A stretch of 64,000 bases of DNA from assembly GCF_003014595.1 (NCBI RefSeq), contig NZ_PYGK01000001.1:864820-928819 (forward strand), written 5' to 3'. This stretch comes from Chitinophaga ginsengisoli (GTDB lineage Bacteria > Bacteroidota > Bacteroidia > Chitinophagales > Chitinophagaceae). Made by a program: the position numbers and the translations under genes. Positions 35,380 to 45,083 of this stretch are shown one piece after another (position 1 is the first letter of the stretch; each line of letters opens with the position of its first letter). The notes under the pieces were generated by a model. It was not told the DNA's origin. It was given only the letters and a program-made list of their open reading frames with translations, and did no database searches.

Positions 35380-36063
35380 TTACATCTCGAACTTGTAGCC
35401 CACGCCTTTCACTGTTGTAATGAGGTCAATACCTATTTTCTGGCGTATTTTGCGGATGTGCACGTCGATAGTACGATCGCCGACAATCACTTCTGTACCC
35501 CACACCTGGTTCAGTATCTCATTGCGGAGAAATACACGGCCAGGTTTTGATGCCAGCAGCTGTAGCAGTTCGAACTCTTTTTTCGCCAGGATGATCTCCT
35601 GGCCTTTGTATGTTACAGTGAATTTTTCTCGGTCGATGATCAGATCGCCCAGTTGCACCTGCATATCTTCAGGTTTGTGCAGGCGGCGGAAAAGTGCATT
35701 GATACGGCTTACCAGCAATTTTGGTTTGATCGGTTTTGCGATATAGTCATCGGCACCCATGTTCAAACCATCGATCTCTGATTTTTCGTCATTCAGTGCA
35801 GTGAGGAACAGCACCATGGTATCTTTAAATTCCGGGATCTTCCTGATCTCGCGACAGGTATCAATACCATTCTTATTCGGCATCATGATATCCAGCATGA
35901 TAAGGTCGGGGCGGAATACCTTCGCTTTCTGAACAGCCTCACTGCCATCTTTCGCCGTGATCGTATCGTATCCGGCTGATTTAAGATTGTAGCTGATGAT
36001 TTCCAGAATATCTATTTCGTCGTCCACCACCAAGATTTTACCTGCAACCGCTTGGTCTATCAT
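35380..36063 (-). CDS. phoB: PhoB-like OmpR-family response regulator
   Basis: A 227-residue response regulator with an N-terminal receiver (VVDDE acidic pocket, phospho-acceptor Asp58 in LIMLDIMMP, Lys in YIAKPIKPK) and a C-terminal winged-helix DNA-binding domain (FELLQLLASKPGRVFLRNEI, then DRTIDVHIRKIRQKIG and a final VKGVGYKFEM). The kinase gene follows after ~150 nt. The pair resembles PhoB/PhoR, the phosphate-starvation system; assignment rests on similarity and on the porin alongside. A -7 box sits 26 nt upstream of the start. Confidence 0.87.
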   Translation of the reverse strand: MIDQAVAGKILVVDDEIDILEIISYNLKSAGYDTITAKDGSEAVQKAKVFRPDLIMLDIMMPNKNGIDTCREIRKIPEFKDTMVLFLTALNDEKSEIDGLNMGADDYIAKPIKPKLLVSRINALFRRLHKPEDMQVQLGDLIIDREKFTVTYKGQEIILAKKEFELLQLLASKPGRVFLRNEILNQVWGTEVIVGDRTIDVHIRKIRQKIGIDLITTVKGVGYKFEM

Positions 36064-36088
36064 ATATATTGACTTTTTAAAGACGGCA

Positions 36089-36096
36089 CAAAATTA
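36089..36096 (-). promoter_or_regulatory. -7 box of the phoB-like gene
   Basis: TAATTTTG on the minus strand, ending about 25 nt before the ATG at 36063. No TTG lies at the ideal spacing, which would fit an activator-dependent promoter. Confidence 0.45.
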
Positions 36097-36234
36097 TAAC
36101 GTCGTCTCCGCTATTAATGAAAAGTTAACATTATCTAATTGTTAATTCGGGCATAATGCACAACAGCAAAGGAATACCGGTTATGCAAAAATACGCTATT
36201 TTTCCTTGGGAGAGTTGATGTTATGATAGTATCA

Positions 36235-36981
36235 TTACGCCTTATCTCCATTCGTATGTCGCTGATTATTATTGTTTCCAGCCATCCTTTTTAAGGTCTG
36301 ATTCACTTCATTTAGCATTTCCAGCTGTGTTTGTTGTATCTCCATCATATCCTGCTGCTGGTGCATGATGAGATGATCTATTTTCTCATGCAGGATCCTT
36401 AGTTCCAGCTCAGATTTGAGGTTGATCATGTAATCATTTTTAGATCTCTGCCTGTCTTTTTCTTCCTGCCGGTTTTGGCTCATCATAATGACAGGCGCCT
36501 GCAACGCAGCCAGACAGGATAAAATGAGGTTCAGCAGAATAAATGGATAGGGATCAAATCCCTTATTGGTCAGCCAGTACATGTTAATGCCTATCCAGAC
36601 CAGGATGAACAGCAGGAACAGCGTAATAAAGGTCCAGCTGCCTCCGAAAGAAGCTATTTTGTCAGCCAGGCGCTGTCCGAAGGTGAAACTGGCGGGATTC
36701 TCCCCAGCTTCCAGTTTATCAGTAAGCGTTTCGTGTTCTTTCAGCTTTTGCAGGACCATCTTTTCCATTTCGGTCAGTTCTCCTATTTCCCGGGCAAACA
36801 GGTGTTCCAGGTACTTTTGCCGGTATTCGTTCAGTTCGGATACAGCCAGATGGGATTTGGAAGTGATATGCGGATGCTCTTTCTGAACCAGCTCCAGGAT
36901 GTTTTTGCTGACGCTTCGGCAGTGTACTTTTTCTGAACTTGGGAACGATTTTCCCGACATATCGCTAATAAAGGTTTGCAT
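36235..36981 (-). CDS. DUF1003 family membrane protein
   Basis: A 248-residue protein of unknown function. An N-terminal part with a single Cys (VHCRSVSKNI) and a helical segment leads to two transmembrane helices (about 115-135, WTFITLFLLFILVWIGINMY, and 145-165, PFILLNLILSCLAALQAPVI), the hallmark of DUF1003, with the conserved QAPVIMMSQNRQ turn. The C-terminal ~75 residues are a long amphipathic helix or coiled coil (MEIQQTQLEMLNEVNQTL). It is divergent from the gene at 37094. A TACTTTTA near 37013-37006 on the minus strand may be its -7 element. Confidence 0.85.
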   Translation of the reverse strand: MQTFISDMSGKSFPSSEKVHCRSVSKNILELVQKEHPHITSKSHLAVSELNEYRQKYLEHLFAREIGELTEMEKMVLQKLKEHETLTDKLEAGENPASFTFGQRLADKIASFGGSWTFITLFLLFILVWIGINMYWLTNKGFDPYPFILLNLILSCLAALQAPVIMMSQNRQEEKDRQRSKNDYMINLKSELELRILHEKIDHLIMHQQQDMMEIQQTQLEMLNEVNQTLKRMAGNNNNQRHTNGDKA

Positions 36982-37054
36982 ATGAAACTCACTGTTTTGG
37001 AGGCATAAAAGTACGCTAATAGGCCGGAAATGTGGAGCTGTGGTATTTTGGTAG

Positions 37055-37062
37055 TAAATTTG
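37055..37062 (+). promoter_or_regulatory. -7 box of the caspase-like gene
   Basis: TAAATTTG matches TAnnTTTG and lies 31 nt before the ATG at 37094. Confidence 0.45.
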
Positions 37063-37093
37063 CTATACTGGCTTTAGCATGTTAGAGTAAAGC

Positions 37094-39301
37094 ATGTTTA
37101 TATTAATGAAAAGAATTATAACTATTATCTTCTTGCTGGTCTCCCTACAGGACCTGCTGTATGCACAAACGCAAAAAGTTGAAATACCTATCGGAAGAAT
37201 TGGTTTCCATGACAACATTGACAAAGAACAGGCTGCTGCCCTGAAATTTGATGGTAAGGCGGACGACCTGGTACGTGTATCAGACGATCAGACCATCAAT
37301 CTGCAGGTTACTGATGCGCTGATCAAACAGATAGATGACATGCAGACCCAGATTGAGCTGGATTCTGCACTGGACCATCGTTTGAAGATCAAATATCTTT
37401 CTGGCCTGTATGTAATGATTCACGACTATAATATCAAGCGTAGCTACCGCAGGATAGCGCCGGAAGAGGCGCCGGCCATGGTGCAGGCTTACCGCGAGAT
37501 GATGAAGGCTGATATCAAAGGCGCCAGCATCCTGCCTTATGTGCAGAATCTGTCGTTTGACGCAGGAGAAAGGATGATAGAGCCTTTCCACGATAATCGC
37601 GGCTACAAGGAAGCCCGCGGTGTATTATTTGCCAAATATGCCTTCAGCAATCTGGAAACAGTTATGTCGCAGATAGGAAATTACCTTGAGTATCCGGCTA
37701 CGGATTCTATAATAGCCGCGGTTGCCAGGAAATATCCGAACCAGGTACTGACTTATGCCACTTCCTATACGCCGGTGGCTACTGCCATTAAGAAGAACCA
37801 GGACCCGATCGTGCAGCTGATCGTCCAGATAGGTAATTCAGGACAATCCACCCTGATACTGCCTTTCATTGATGAGCTGATGGCCGGCACTACCACAGTA
37901 GAAAAGCTGTCAGCTATTGCCGATAATGAGGATTTGTATTTCAAACAACTGGTGAAAAGTGCTATCGCGTTACAAAACCGTAAAAATAACGGGGAAAACA
38001 TCATTGGTCTGAAAGCGATGCTGGAAAACCTGCAGGCCCGTTCCCTGCATTATATCCGCGAGATAAATGACCTGCACGAGGAACCGGCGCCAGTACGTTT
38101 CCGCATAGTAAAAGACTTTACGCCTGAAGAGCTCTATTACCTGATCATCAATGGCCAGGAAGAACTGTACACTTCCAGTTATACCAACCACAATAATGCG
38201 GGTATCTATGACCAGATGATGGCACGTATGAAACCGCCGCGTGGGGACAGCTTACTGATGCTGGTGGAGTTCGACAGGTTCAAGAAGTTCATTGCCATGG
38301 CTGCTGGTTTCAATACATTGGATAACTTCCTGAAATCCATGGCTCCTGAGAATGCAAACTATCTCATGAAAAAGTATGTGAGTAGCCTGGAAAAAACGGA
38401 AGATCTGGAAGATGCAGTGGACGTTGCCAACTCTTTCGGCAGCATCCGTGATCCGAAATTACTGGCTTTCCTGCGGGAAGAAGTACAGAAGAATTATATC
38501 TATGTATCCCGTAAGAAAGAGAGGAGAGGAACTGTTATCTACCAATTGCTGGGAAGCCTGTTCGATACGGAAACGGATAAAGGCAGTGACTCTTCAAAAG
38601 CCAGTGAGATGGCTGCAAAGTTGCAGTTGCCTCCTATTAACTTCGTGACTTATAATGCGTTGCTGAGTGATAGTGGCATGGTGTATCAGCAGGTATTCTT
38701 TTATGGCGATAAAGACGGGCATGACTCTTACGTAAGCTTCATGAGCAATTTCCCTTCAAGTGAGTGGAAGATCAGTAAAAACAAGTACTGGACTACCATC
38801 CAGTCTATCAAGGGCAAGCCGATCACTATTTATGCCAACCTTCCGCTGGAAGAGCCGGCAGATAAAGAGGCTATCCAGAAACTGAGCGAATACCTGGATG
38901 AGAATGATATTCATCCGACTGTGTTTATTCACCGTGGTCATAGTTATCATGTGAATACGACCCTCGACAATTTGCAGAGTTCAGCTAAAATCGTAGTGCT
39001 GGGGTCCTGTGGTGGTTATCATAACCTGGCCATTGTACTGCAGAAATCGCCGGAGGCGCATATCATTTCTTCCAAACAGGTAGGAACCCGTTTCGTGAAT
39101 GAACCGATCATCCGTACCCTGGACGAGACTATCCGCAGCGGTAAAAATGTAGACTGGGTACAGATGTGGGCGTCACTCGGCAAACGGTTTGCCGGAGATG
39201 CCCGTAATAAGGAGCTGTTCAGCGATTATGTACCACCCCATAAAAACCTGGGTGCTATATTTATCAAGGCCTACAAACAGATCATGAAAGAGGATAAGTA
39301 A
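37094..39301 (+). CDS. Secreted protein with caspase-like C-terminal His/Cys motifs
   Basis: A 735-residue exported protein I cannot assign to a named family. The signal peptide is MKRIITIIFLLVSLQDLLYAQ (starting at Met5). The middle (about 50-530) is alpha-helical without recognisable motifs. The C-terminal ~200 residues show a clan CD (caspase/gingipain/clostripain) pattern: a hydrophobic strand then VFIHRGHSYH (His613, His616), followed 23 residues later by a strand ending KIVVLGSCGGY (Cys639), with an SSKQVGTRF stretch afterwards. It may be a periplasmic or surface cysteine peptidase, or an inactive relative. It has its own promoter and a strong terminator. An ABC exporter gene lies downstream but is separately transcribed. 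Confidence 0.65.
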   Translation: MFILMKRIITIIFLLVSLQDLLYAQTQKVEIPIGRIGFHDNIDKEQAAALKFDGKADDLVRVSDDQTINLQVTDALIKQIDDMQTQIELDSALDHRLKIKYLSGLYVMIHDYNIKRSYRRIAPEEAPAMVQAYREMMKADIKGASILPYVQNLSFDAGERMIEPFHDNRGYKEARGVLFAKYAFSNLETVMSQIGNYLEYPATDSIIAAVARKYPNQVLTYATSYTPVATAIKKNQDPIVQLIVQIGNSGQSTLILPFIDELMAGTTTVEKLSAIADNEDLYFKQLVKSAIALQNRKNNGENIIGLKAMLENLQARSLHYIREINDLHEEPAPVRFRIVKDFTPEELYYLIINGQEELYTSSYTNHNNAGIYDQMMARMKPPRGDSLLMLVEFDRFKKFIAMAAGFNTLDNFLKSMAPENANYLMKKYVSSLEKTEDLEDAVDVANSFGSIRDPKLLAFLREEVQKNYIYVSRKKERRGTVIYQLLGSLFDTETDKGSDSSKASEMAAKLQLPPINFVTYNALLSDSGMVYQQVFFYGDKDGHDSYVSFMSNFPSSEWKISKNKYWTTIQSIKGKPITIYANLPLEEPADKEAIQKLSEYLDENDIHPTVFIHRGHSYHVNTTLDNLQSSAKIVVLGSCGGYHNLAIVLQKSPEAHIISSKQVGTRFVNEPIIRTLDETIRSGKNVDWVQMWASLGKRFAGDARNKELFSDYVPPHKNLGAIFIKAYKQIMKEDK

Positions 39302-39319
39302 ACGAATGATGAAATAAAG

Positions 39320-39355
39320 AAAAAGCCCTCCGGCAATATTGCCGGAGGGCTTTTT
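39320..39355 (+). terminator. Terminator after the caspase-like gene
   Basis: AAAAAGCCCTCCGGCAAT and ATTGCCGGAGGGCTTTTT form a perfect 18-bp inverted repeat with no spacer. The -33 TTG of the next gene lies inside it. Confidence 0.9.
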
Positions 39356-39368
39356 CTTTATACTTTTG
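39339..39368 (+). promoter_or_regulatory. Consensus promoter of the ABC exporter gene
   Basis: TTG (39339-39341), 19 nt and TACTTTTG (39361-39368) match the consensus exactly. The TTG lies in the terminator stem of the previous gene, and the box ends 4 nt before the GTG start, so the transcript may be leaderless. Confidence 0.65.
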
Positions 39369-39372
39369 TACA

Positions 39373-41136
39373 GTGGAAAATACAGCGGTCAAGAAGGTTT
39401 TTGATATTAGCTTATTAAGGAGGATATTCACTTTTGCAGTTCCATACAGGCGCTCATTCTATATGTCGATGTTCCTGACGGTATTACTTGCCGTTATATC
39501 GCCTATGAGGCCATACCTGATACAGCTAACAGTAGACAAATATATAGCAGGTCAGCTGATGCAGATGCTGATCATTATTACGGTCATCCAGGTGCTGTTA
39601 CTGCTGCTGGAAACAGTGATGCGTTTTTACTTCTCCTATCTCAGCAACTGGCTCGGACAGTCTGTGATAAAAGACCTCCGGGTCACTGTCTATAAGAAGA
39701 TCGTACACCTTAACCTGGGATTCTTTGATAAAACAGCCATCGGAACGCTCACTACCCGTACCATCAATGATATAGAGGCCATTAATGATGTTTTCTCTGA
39801 GGGATTGATCTCCATCATCGCTGATATGTTGATGATCATCGCGATACTTGTGGTGATGTTCCTCGAAGACTGGCGGCTAACACTGATCAGCCTTTCTCCT
39901 TTTCCCATACTGATCATTGCTACTTATATTTTCAAGGAAAGCGTAAATAAGTCATTCTACCGCGTGAGGAATGCGGTATCGGCCCTGAACGCATTCGTGC
40001 AGGAACACCTGACCGGTGTAGCGATCGTACAGGCATTTACCGGTGAAAAGCGTGAATATGCCCGTTTCCGTCAGATCAACAAGGAGCACCGCACGGCTAA
40101 TATAGATGCCATCTTTGCTTATTCAGTATTCTTTCCTGTTGTAGAGATCATCCTGGCGATTTCCCTGGGCCTGATGGTGTGGTGGGGCGCTAACAAGGTA
40201 CTGAACTATGAGGTGACCCAGGGTGTGATGATCGCTTTTATTATGTACCTGAACATGTTGTTTCGTCCGCTGCGTATGCTGGCCGATAAGTTCAATACGC
40301 TGCAGATGGGAATGGTGGCCAGTGAGCGTGTATTCAGGATCATGGACAGTGATGATCATATTGCTGATACAGGGACAAAGGATGCTGCCACCATGAAAGG
40401 TGCGATTACTTTTGACCACGTTTACTTTGCATATAAAGATGCAGAGTATGTATTGAAGGATATTGATTTTGCTGCCCGTCCGGGTGAAACCATCGCCATA
40501 GTAGGGCATACCGGTTCCGGTAAAACGACTATCATCAGTATCCTGAACCGTTTGTATGAAATACAGAAAGGCCGGATCCTGATAGACGGTACTGATATTA
40601 GAGATTATTCTTTGTCGGCGCTCCGCAGCAAGATAGGAGTAGTATTGCAGGATGTATTCCTGTTTGCCGGTTCTGTATATGAGAATATAACACTTCGTAA
40701 TCCTGCTATTACAAAAGAGCAGGTAGAACAGGCCTCCCGGTTGATAGGAATGCATGACTTCATTATGCAACTGCCAGGCGGTTATGATTACCAGGTAATG
40801 GAGCGCGGAAGCACGCTGTCGTTAGGACAGCGGCAGCTCATCTCTTTTGTTCGTGCACTGCTGTATAACCCTTCCATCCTGATCCTGGATGAGGCTACCT
40901 CCTCCGTCGATACGGAATCAGAAATGCTGATCCAGCAGGCCATAGACAAGCTTATCTCCGATCGTACATCTATCATTATTGCACACAGATTATCTACCAT
41001 CAGCAAGGCCAGCAAGATCATTGTGCTGGATAAGGGTGAGATCAGGGAAATGGGAACCCATGATGAATTGCTGAAACTCGGTGGATTTTATTACAAGTTA
41101 CATAGCATGCAGTTCAAGCAGACCGGGGTTATGTGA
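39373..41136 (+). CDS. ABC exporter, fused membrane and ATPase domains
   Basis: A 587-residue half-transporter of the MsbA/MdlB type that works as a dimer in the inner membrane to export a lipid, peptide or drug. Six helices are seen in the first ~320 residues (for example MSMFLTVLLAVISPM and ISIIADMLMIIAILVVMFL). The ATPase part has Walker A GHTGSGKTT (about 376-384), Q-loop VLQDVFLF, signature TLSLGQRQLISFVRAL (LSLGQ, the variant usual in this branch), Walker B ILILDEATSSVD and the switch histidine in IIAHRLST. The start is a GTG at 39373; the next in-frame Met is ~30 residues later and would remove the conserved lead-in to helix 1. Confidence 0.92.
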   Translation: MENTAVKKVFDISLLRRIFTFAVPYRRSFYMSMFLTVLLAVISPMRPYLIQLTVDKYIAGQLMQMLIIITVIQVLLLLLETVMRFYFSYLSNWLGQSVIKDLRVTVYKKIVHLNLGFFDKTAIGTLTTRTINDIEAINDVFSEGLISIIADMLMIIAILVVMFLEDWRLTLISLSPFPILIIATYIFKESVNKSFYRVRNAVSALNAFVQEHLTGVAIVQAFTGEKREYARFRQINKEHRTANIDAIFAYSVFFPVVEIILAISLGLMVWWGANKVLNYEVTQGVMIAFIMYLNMLFRPLRMLADKFNTLQMGMVASERVFRIMDSDDHIADTGTKDAATMKGAITFDHVYFAYKDAEYVLKDIDFAARPGETIAIVGHTGSGKTTIISILNRLYEIQKGRILIDGTDIRDYSLSALRSKIGVVLQDVFLFAGSVYENITLRNPAITKEQVEQASRLIGMHDFIMQLPGGYDYQVMERGSTLSLGQRQLISFVRALLYNPSILILDEATSSVDTESEMLIQQAIDKLISDRTSIIIAHRLSTISKASKIIVLDKGEIREMGTHDELLKLGGFYYKLHSMQFKQTGVM

Positions 41137-41188
41137 GCTAGTTTCATTACATTAGAGTAGTGAAATAATCATAATCCCTTTCCTATTT

Positions 41189-44100
41189 ATGAACTGCTTT
41201 AAAAAATCTATTATTGTTTGTGCATTACTGTCACTTTTTTCGTTTGTTACCTTTGCCGGGGACTATGACAAAGGCTGGGACGCATTGAATAAAAACGACA
41301 AACCTCATGCAATTGAGTATTTCAGGAAAGCGCTGAAAAGTGATCCTGCCCGTAAAAGTAATGCCATGGCGGCATTGATCCTGTTAGAGGCGTATGAAAT
41401 GAACAGCGCTGGCTTCTTAGACAGGTATCCCAATCCACTAGATGTTTTTACTGATATCAATCCTTATGTCTACGCGCTGTGGTTCAATGATGCCGTCCTG
41501 GGGGAATATGGCGTTAAAACCGGTAAGCAGCGGGCTAACCTGGAACGGGTGCTGAATGAACCCCGTTTTCATGGCTCTCTGAAAGCAGCAGCCAACTATT
41601 TTAAAGGCTTCCATTATTTCAGCGGACAAATGATGGATAGTGCTGCACTGGCCTTTCCAAAGATAGGGGCGCTGGAAAGCTGGCAGTTCGTTGGTGCTTT
41701 CGATAATATCAGCGGCAGCGGTTTCAACAAGGAGTATGGCCCTGTGAAAGACCCCGCTGCCGGTAAAGGATTCACTTCCTACAATAACACCACCATCGAC
41801 TGGTTCAAACCCTTATTGATAACGCAACAGGGCTGGGTATTTGTGGGTTCATTATTTCCTGCTAATACTGCTGTTGGTTATGCACAGACTTTTGTAAACG
41901 CAGATGCTGATAAAGATGCAATCCTGTGTCTGGGGGGCAGAGGTTCACTGAAAGTATGGATAAATGATAAACTGCTGATTGCTGAAGAAGAGGAGCGTGC
42001 GACAGAATTGGATCAGTATAATGTACGGTGTCATCTCAATAAAGGATATAATCGCATTCTGGTTCAGATAGGATTTACCAATGATGAGATACCGAACTTC
42101 ATTGTACGTCTGGCAGATGAAAAGTATGAGCCCCTGAAAGGCATCAGTATCACCAGTGATGTACAATCATATCAGCTGGATAAGAGCACAGATACACCTA
42201 AATTGTTGCCTCATTTTGCAGAGGCATATTTCAGGGAGCAAATTGCAAAATATCCGCAGGACCCTATGTATGCTATTCTGCTCTCCAAAGTGTATACGCG
42301 TAACAAAGAACGTGATAAGGCGAAAGCAACCATGTACGGATTGTATAAAAAATACCCGGACAATGCCCTGGTCCTTTATCAGTATATGGACTGCATGTCT
42401 TACCAATATGACAGAACTACGCTGACTGAGCTGACGGAGAAGATCAAACAGATGGACCCTGAGAACTACCAGGTGATGCAGAATAACGAAGATCAGCTGG
42501 AGAAAGAGAAGAAGTATGCAGAGGCGCTGGATATGATCAACCAGATGGATGCGAAAAATGGCCCCAGGGTATGGTCTGTTGCAAAACGATTATATCTGAA
42601 TGCCTATTTGCAGCGGGTGGACAGTATGGTGTACCTGCTGAAAGAAGCGTATGCAAAATATCCGGAGAATCCTCAGTTTGCCGCCGCAATGTCCCAGTAT
42701 CATGAACAGATGCTGAAAGACCCGGTGGAAGGACTAAAAGTGCTGGAAAAATACCTGGCGAAGTATTACGAATATGACATGATGAAAGCACTGGCGGAAG
42801 CTTATTTTCAGCAGAATGAACCTGTAAAGGGGGTGGCCACGCTGAAACGGATTATCGCCTCAGCGCCTTATGATATCAATACCTATTCGCCATTGGTATC
42901 GCATTTCTTTGCCCGCCAGGAATATGATTCTGCCATACATTACCTGGAGATAGAACATCAGATAAGTCCTTATCAGCATCAGCCGCTGGGAGATATTGCC
43001 AGCTGTTATCTGCAGATGGGAGATAAGAAAAAGGCACTTGAGTATTACAAACAGGCATTGCAGCTTTATGCAGGTGGATATACCTATAGGGAGAAGATCC
43101 GGGAGTTGGAAAGCAAACCAGATGTATTCAGTTATTTTCCTCAGCAGGATTATTACGCTGAGATCAATAAAAACCTGAAAGCAAAGAAGGACACTTCCAA
43201 GAGCTACTATTACATTTTCAATGAGAAGAAGGTTGTACTTTATGCAGAAGGGGCAAGTGAGCAGGTAAATAACATCGCAGTCTATATCAATAACAAAGAC
43301 GGTCTTGAGCGTTGGAAGGAAGTGAGCATCCCGTACAACAGTGTATACCAGGATATGACGATTGTCAAAGCGGAAGTGGTAAAAGCGAGCGGGGCAAAAG
43401 TACCGGCTGAGACGTATGACAATGAAGTGGTATATACACGACTGGAACCGGGAGATGTAGTGTACCTGAACTATAAGGTGAGCAATTATGGTATTGGCCG
43501 CCTGGGACGTGAATACTGGGACAAGTTTTACTTCTCTACTTTCAGTCCGACGTTGATGGCCAGGTACAGCATCCTGGTAGTTGATCAGTTGCCGATGTAC
43601 TATGAGCTGACAAACAGCCAGGGCGTAAAACCGGTGGAAAGCAAACATGAGAATTTCCGTTTATATACCTGGGAGATGCGTAATGTACCTGCCTTTAAAG
43701 ATGAAGGGTACAGTCCTAGTGTCAATGATATAGGACAGGTGTTACATGTATCTACTGTGAAGTCATGGGATTTCATTGCGGAGTGGTATAGTGATATTAC
43801 ACGTATTCAGTCTAAAGAGGACTTTGATGTCAACGCGGCCTATAAAGAGGTATTCCCGAACGGGGTAGCCGGTTTAAGCGATAATGAAAAGGCACAGCGT
43901 ATTTACAATTATATAGAGCAGCACATCAGTTATAGTTCAGTTTCTTTCAGGCAGGGCGCCTATGTGCCGCAGCGGGCATCTAAAACGCTGAATACCCGTC
44001 TGGGAGATTGTAAGGACCTTTCCACCCTGTTTGTGTCTTTTGCCCGCAAGGCAGGAATGGAGGCCAACCTGGTGCTGGTGAGCACCCGTGGTAATGGCCA

Positions 44101-44956
44101 GCAGAGTATGCGCCTACCGTCTATGGAGTTTAACCACTGTATAGTACGGTATAAAGATGGAAAAGAGTACCGTAGCCTGGAACTCACTGATAATCACCTG
44201 CCTTTCAATGCGATGCCACAAAGCCTGGTCGGCGCACAGATATTAAATATCCCTTATGAATATAAGTCAGGCGAGGCGATCAGCTTATTTGAGCCACAGG
44301 GGCATTTTGATGTGACAAAAAGCAGGAAGAGCAGGATCATGGTGGACAATACCGACCTGCATATTAATACCATCCTGGCGGCTAACGGGGAAGTAGCTTC
44401 CGGTTTACGCAGCAGTTACAGCGACAAGGCGCAGGATGAATTGAAGAAGGACCTGCAGGAATCAGTTTCCGGACAATTCAGGAATCCGGTTACCCTCGAG
44501 AAATTCTCTTTCAGCAACCTGGATAACCTGAAAGACACCGTGATCATGGATGCGACCTATACGGTTAAGAACGATGTGATCAGTGTAGGCGACCTGAACA
44601 TGGTGAAGCCACCATTACTTGATATAGTAGCAACGGCTGACATCTTCAATAATGAGCCCCGTCAGTATCCGTTTGAGTACTGGAGATATGAGAATGTGGA
44701 CCATTATAATACGGAGGTAGAGATCGAGTTGCCGGTGGGCAAAGCGTTCGACCAGGTACCTGGTAACGTGCAGGCCAGCTTTGGGGATATGAAATATGAG
44801 CTGACTTACGTGAAGACGGCACCTAATAAACTGTTAATCAAGCGAGTATTTCAGACAAATATCCGTGACAACATCCAACCGGATGCCTTCCCGAAAATGA
44901 AGGATTTCTTTAATCTGATTGTAGCTGCTGAGCAGAAATATGTTTCATTTAAGTAA
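41189..44956 (+). CDS. TPR / DUF3857 / transglutaminase-like secreted protein
   Basis: A 1255-residue exported protein; signal peptide CFKKSIIVCALLSLFSFVTFAG. An N-terminal TPR-like part (about 25-150) is followed by a jelly-roll or PA14-like segment (about 205-310, VWINDKLLIAEEEE and NKGYNRILVQIGF), more TPR repeats (about 340-640, including YDINTYSPLVSHFFARQEYD), then a DUF3857 domain (about 680-830) and a transglutaminase-like core with Cys941 in TRLGDCKDLSTLFVSFA and a later acidic ELTDNHLPF. The C-terminal ~170 residues are beta-rich. The protein could cross-link or cleave peptide bonds at the cell surface, but the substrate is unknown. It follows the exporter at 52 nt. Confidence 0.85.
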   Translation: MNCFKKSIIVCALLSLFSFVTFAGDYDKGWDALNKNDKPHAIEYFRKALKSDPARKSNAMAALILLEAYEMNSAGFLDRYPNPLDVFTDINPYVYALWFNDAVLGEYGVKTGKQRANLERVLNEPRFHGSLKAAANYFKGFHYFSGQMMDSAALAFPKIGALESWQFVGAFDNISGSGFNKEYGPVKDPAAGKGFTSYNNTTIDWFKPLLITQQGWVFVGSLFPANTAVGYAQTFVNADADKDAILCLGGRGSLKVWINDKLLIAEEEERATELDQYNVRCHLNKGYNRILVQIGFTNDEIPNFIVRLADEKYEPLKGISITSDVQSYQLDKSTDTPKLLPHFAEAYFREQIAKYPQDPMYAILLSKVYTRNKERDKAKATMYGLYKKYPDNALVLYQYMDCMSYQYDRTTLTELTEKIKQMDPENYQVMQNNEDQLEKEKKYAEALDMINQMDAKNGPRVWSVAKRLYLNAYLQRVDSMVYLLKEAYAKYPENPQFAAAMSQYHEQMLKDPVEGLKVLEKYLAKYYEYDMMKALAEAYFQQNEPVKGVATLKRIIASAPYDINTYSPLVSHFFARQEYDSAIHYLEIEHQISPYQHQPLGDIASCYLQMGDKKKALEYYKQALQLYAGGYTYREKIRELESKPDVFSYFPQQDYYAEINKNLKAKKDTSKSYYYIFNEKKVVLYAEGASEQVNNIAVYINNKDGLERWKEVSIPYNSVYQDMTIVKAEVVKASGAKVPAETYDNEVVYTRLEPGDVVYLNYKVSNYGIGRLGREYWDKFYFSTFSPTLMARYSILVVDQLPMYYELTNSQGVKPVESKHENFRLYTWEMRNVPAFKDEGYSPSVNDIGQVLHVSTVKSWDFIAEWYSDITRIQSKEDFDVNAAYKEVFPNGVAGLSDNEKAQRIYNYIEQHISYSSVSFRQGAYVPQRASKTLNTRLGDCKDLSTLFVSFARKAGMEANLVLVSTRGNGQQSMRLPSMEFNHCIVRYKDGKEYRSLELTDNHLPFNAMPQSLVGAQILNIPYEYKSGEAISLFEPQGHFDVTKSRKSRIMVDNTDLHINTILAANGEVASGLRSSYSDKAQDELKKDLQESVSGQFRNPVTLEKFSFSNLDNLKDTVIMDATYTVKNDVISVGDLNMVKPPLLDIVATADIFNNEPRQYPFEYWRYENVDHYNTEVEIELPVGKAFDQVPGNVQASFGDMKYELTYVKTAPNKLLIKRVFQTNIRDNIQPDAFPKMKDFFNLIVAAEQKYVSFK

Positions 44957-44973
44957 ATAATCCAATATGTTAT

Positions 44974-45010
44974 GAGGGAGGGGGACCGTATTTTATGGTC
45001 CCTCTTTAGT
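44974..45010 (+). terminator. Probable terminator before atpB
   Basis: GAGGGGGACC-like and GGTCCCTC arms pair around an AT-rich loop and are followed by TTTAGTT. The T run is short, so some read-through into the ATP synthase genes is possible. Confidence 0.5.
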
Positions 45011-45056
45011 TGTACATATTTTTTGTAGTCGCTTACCTTTTTGATAATAAAACTGC

Positions 45057-45064
45057 TATCTTTG
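45057..45064 (+). promoter_or_regulatory. -7 box of the ATP synthase operon
   Basis: TATCTTTG lies 19 nt before the GTG start of atpB; a TTG at 45041 is closer than the ideal spacing. Confidence 0.5.
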
Positions 45065-45083
45065 CGCAAAATTTCAGAAAGCG

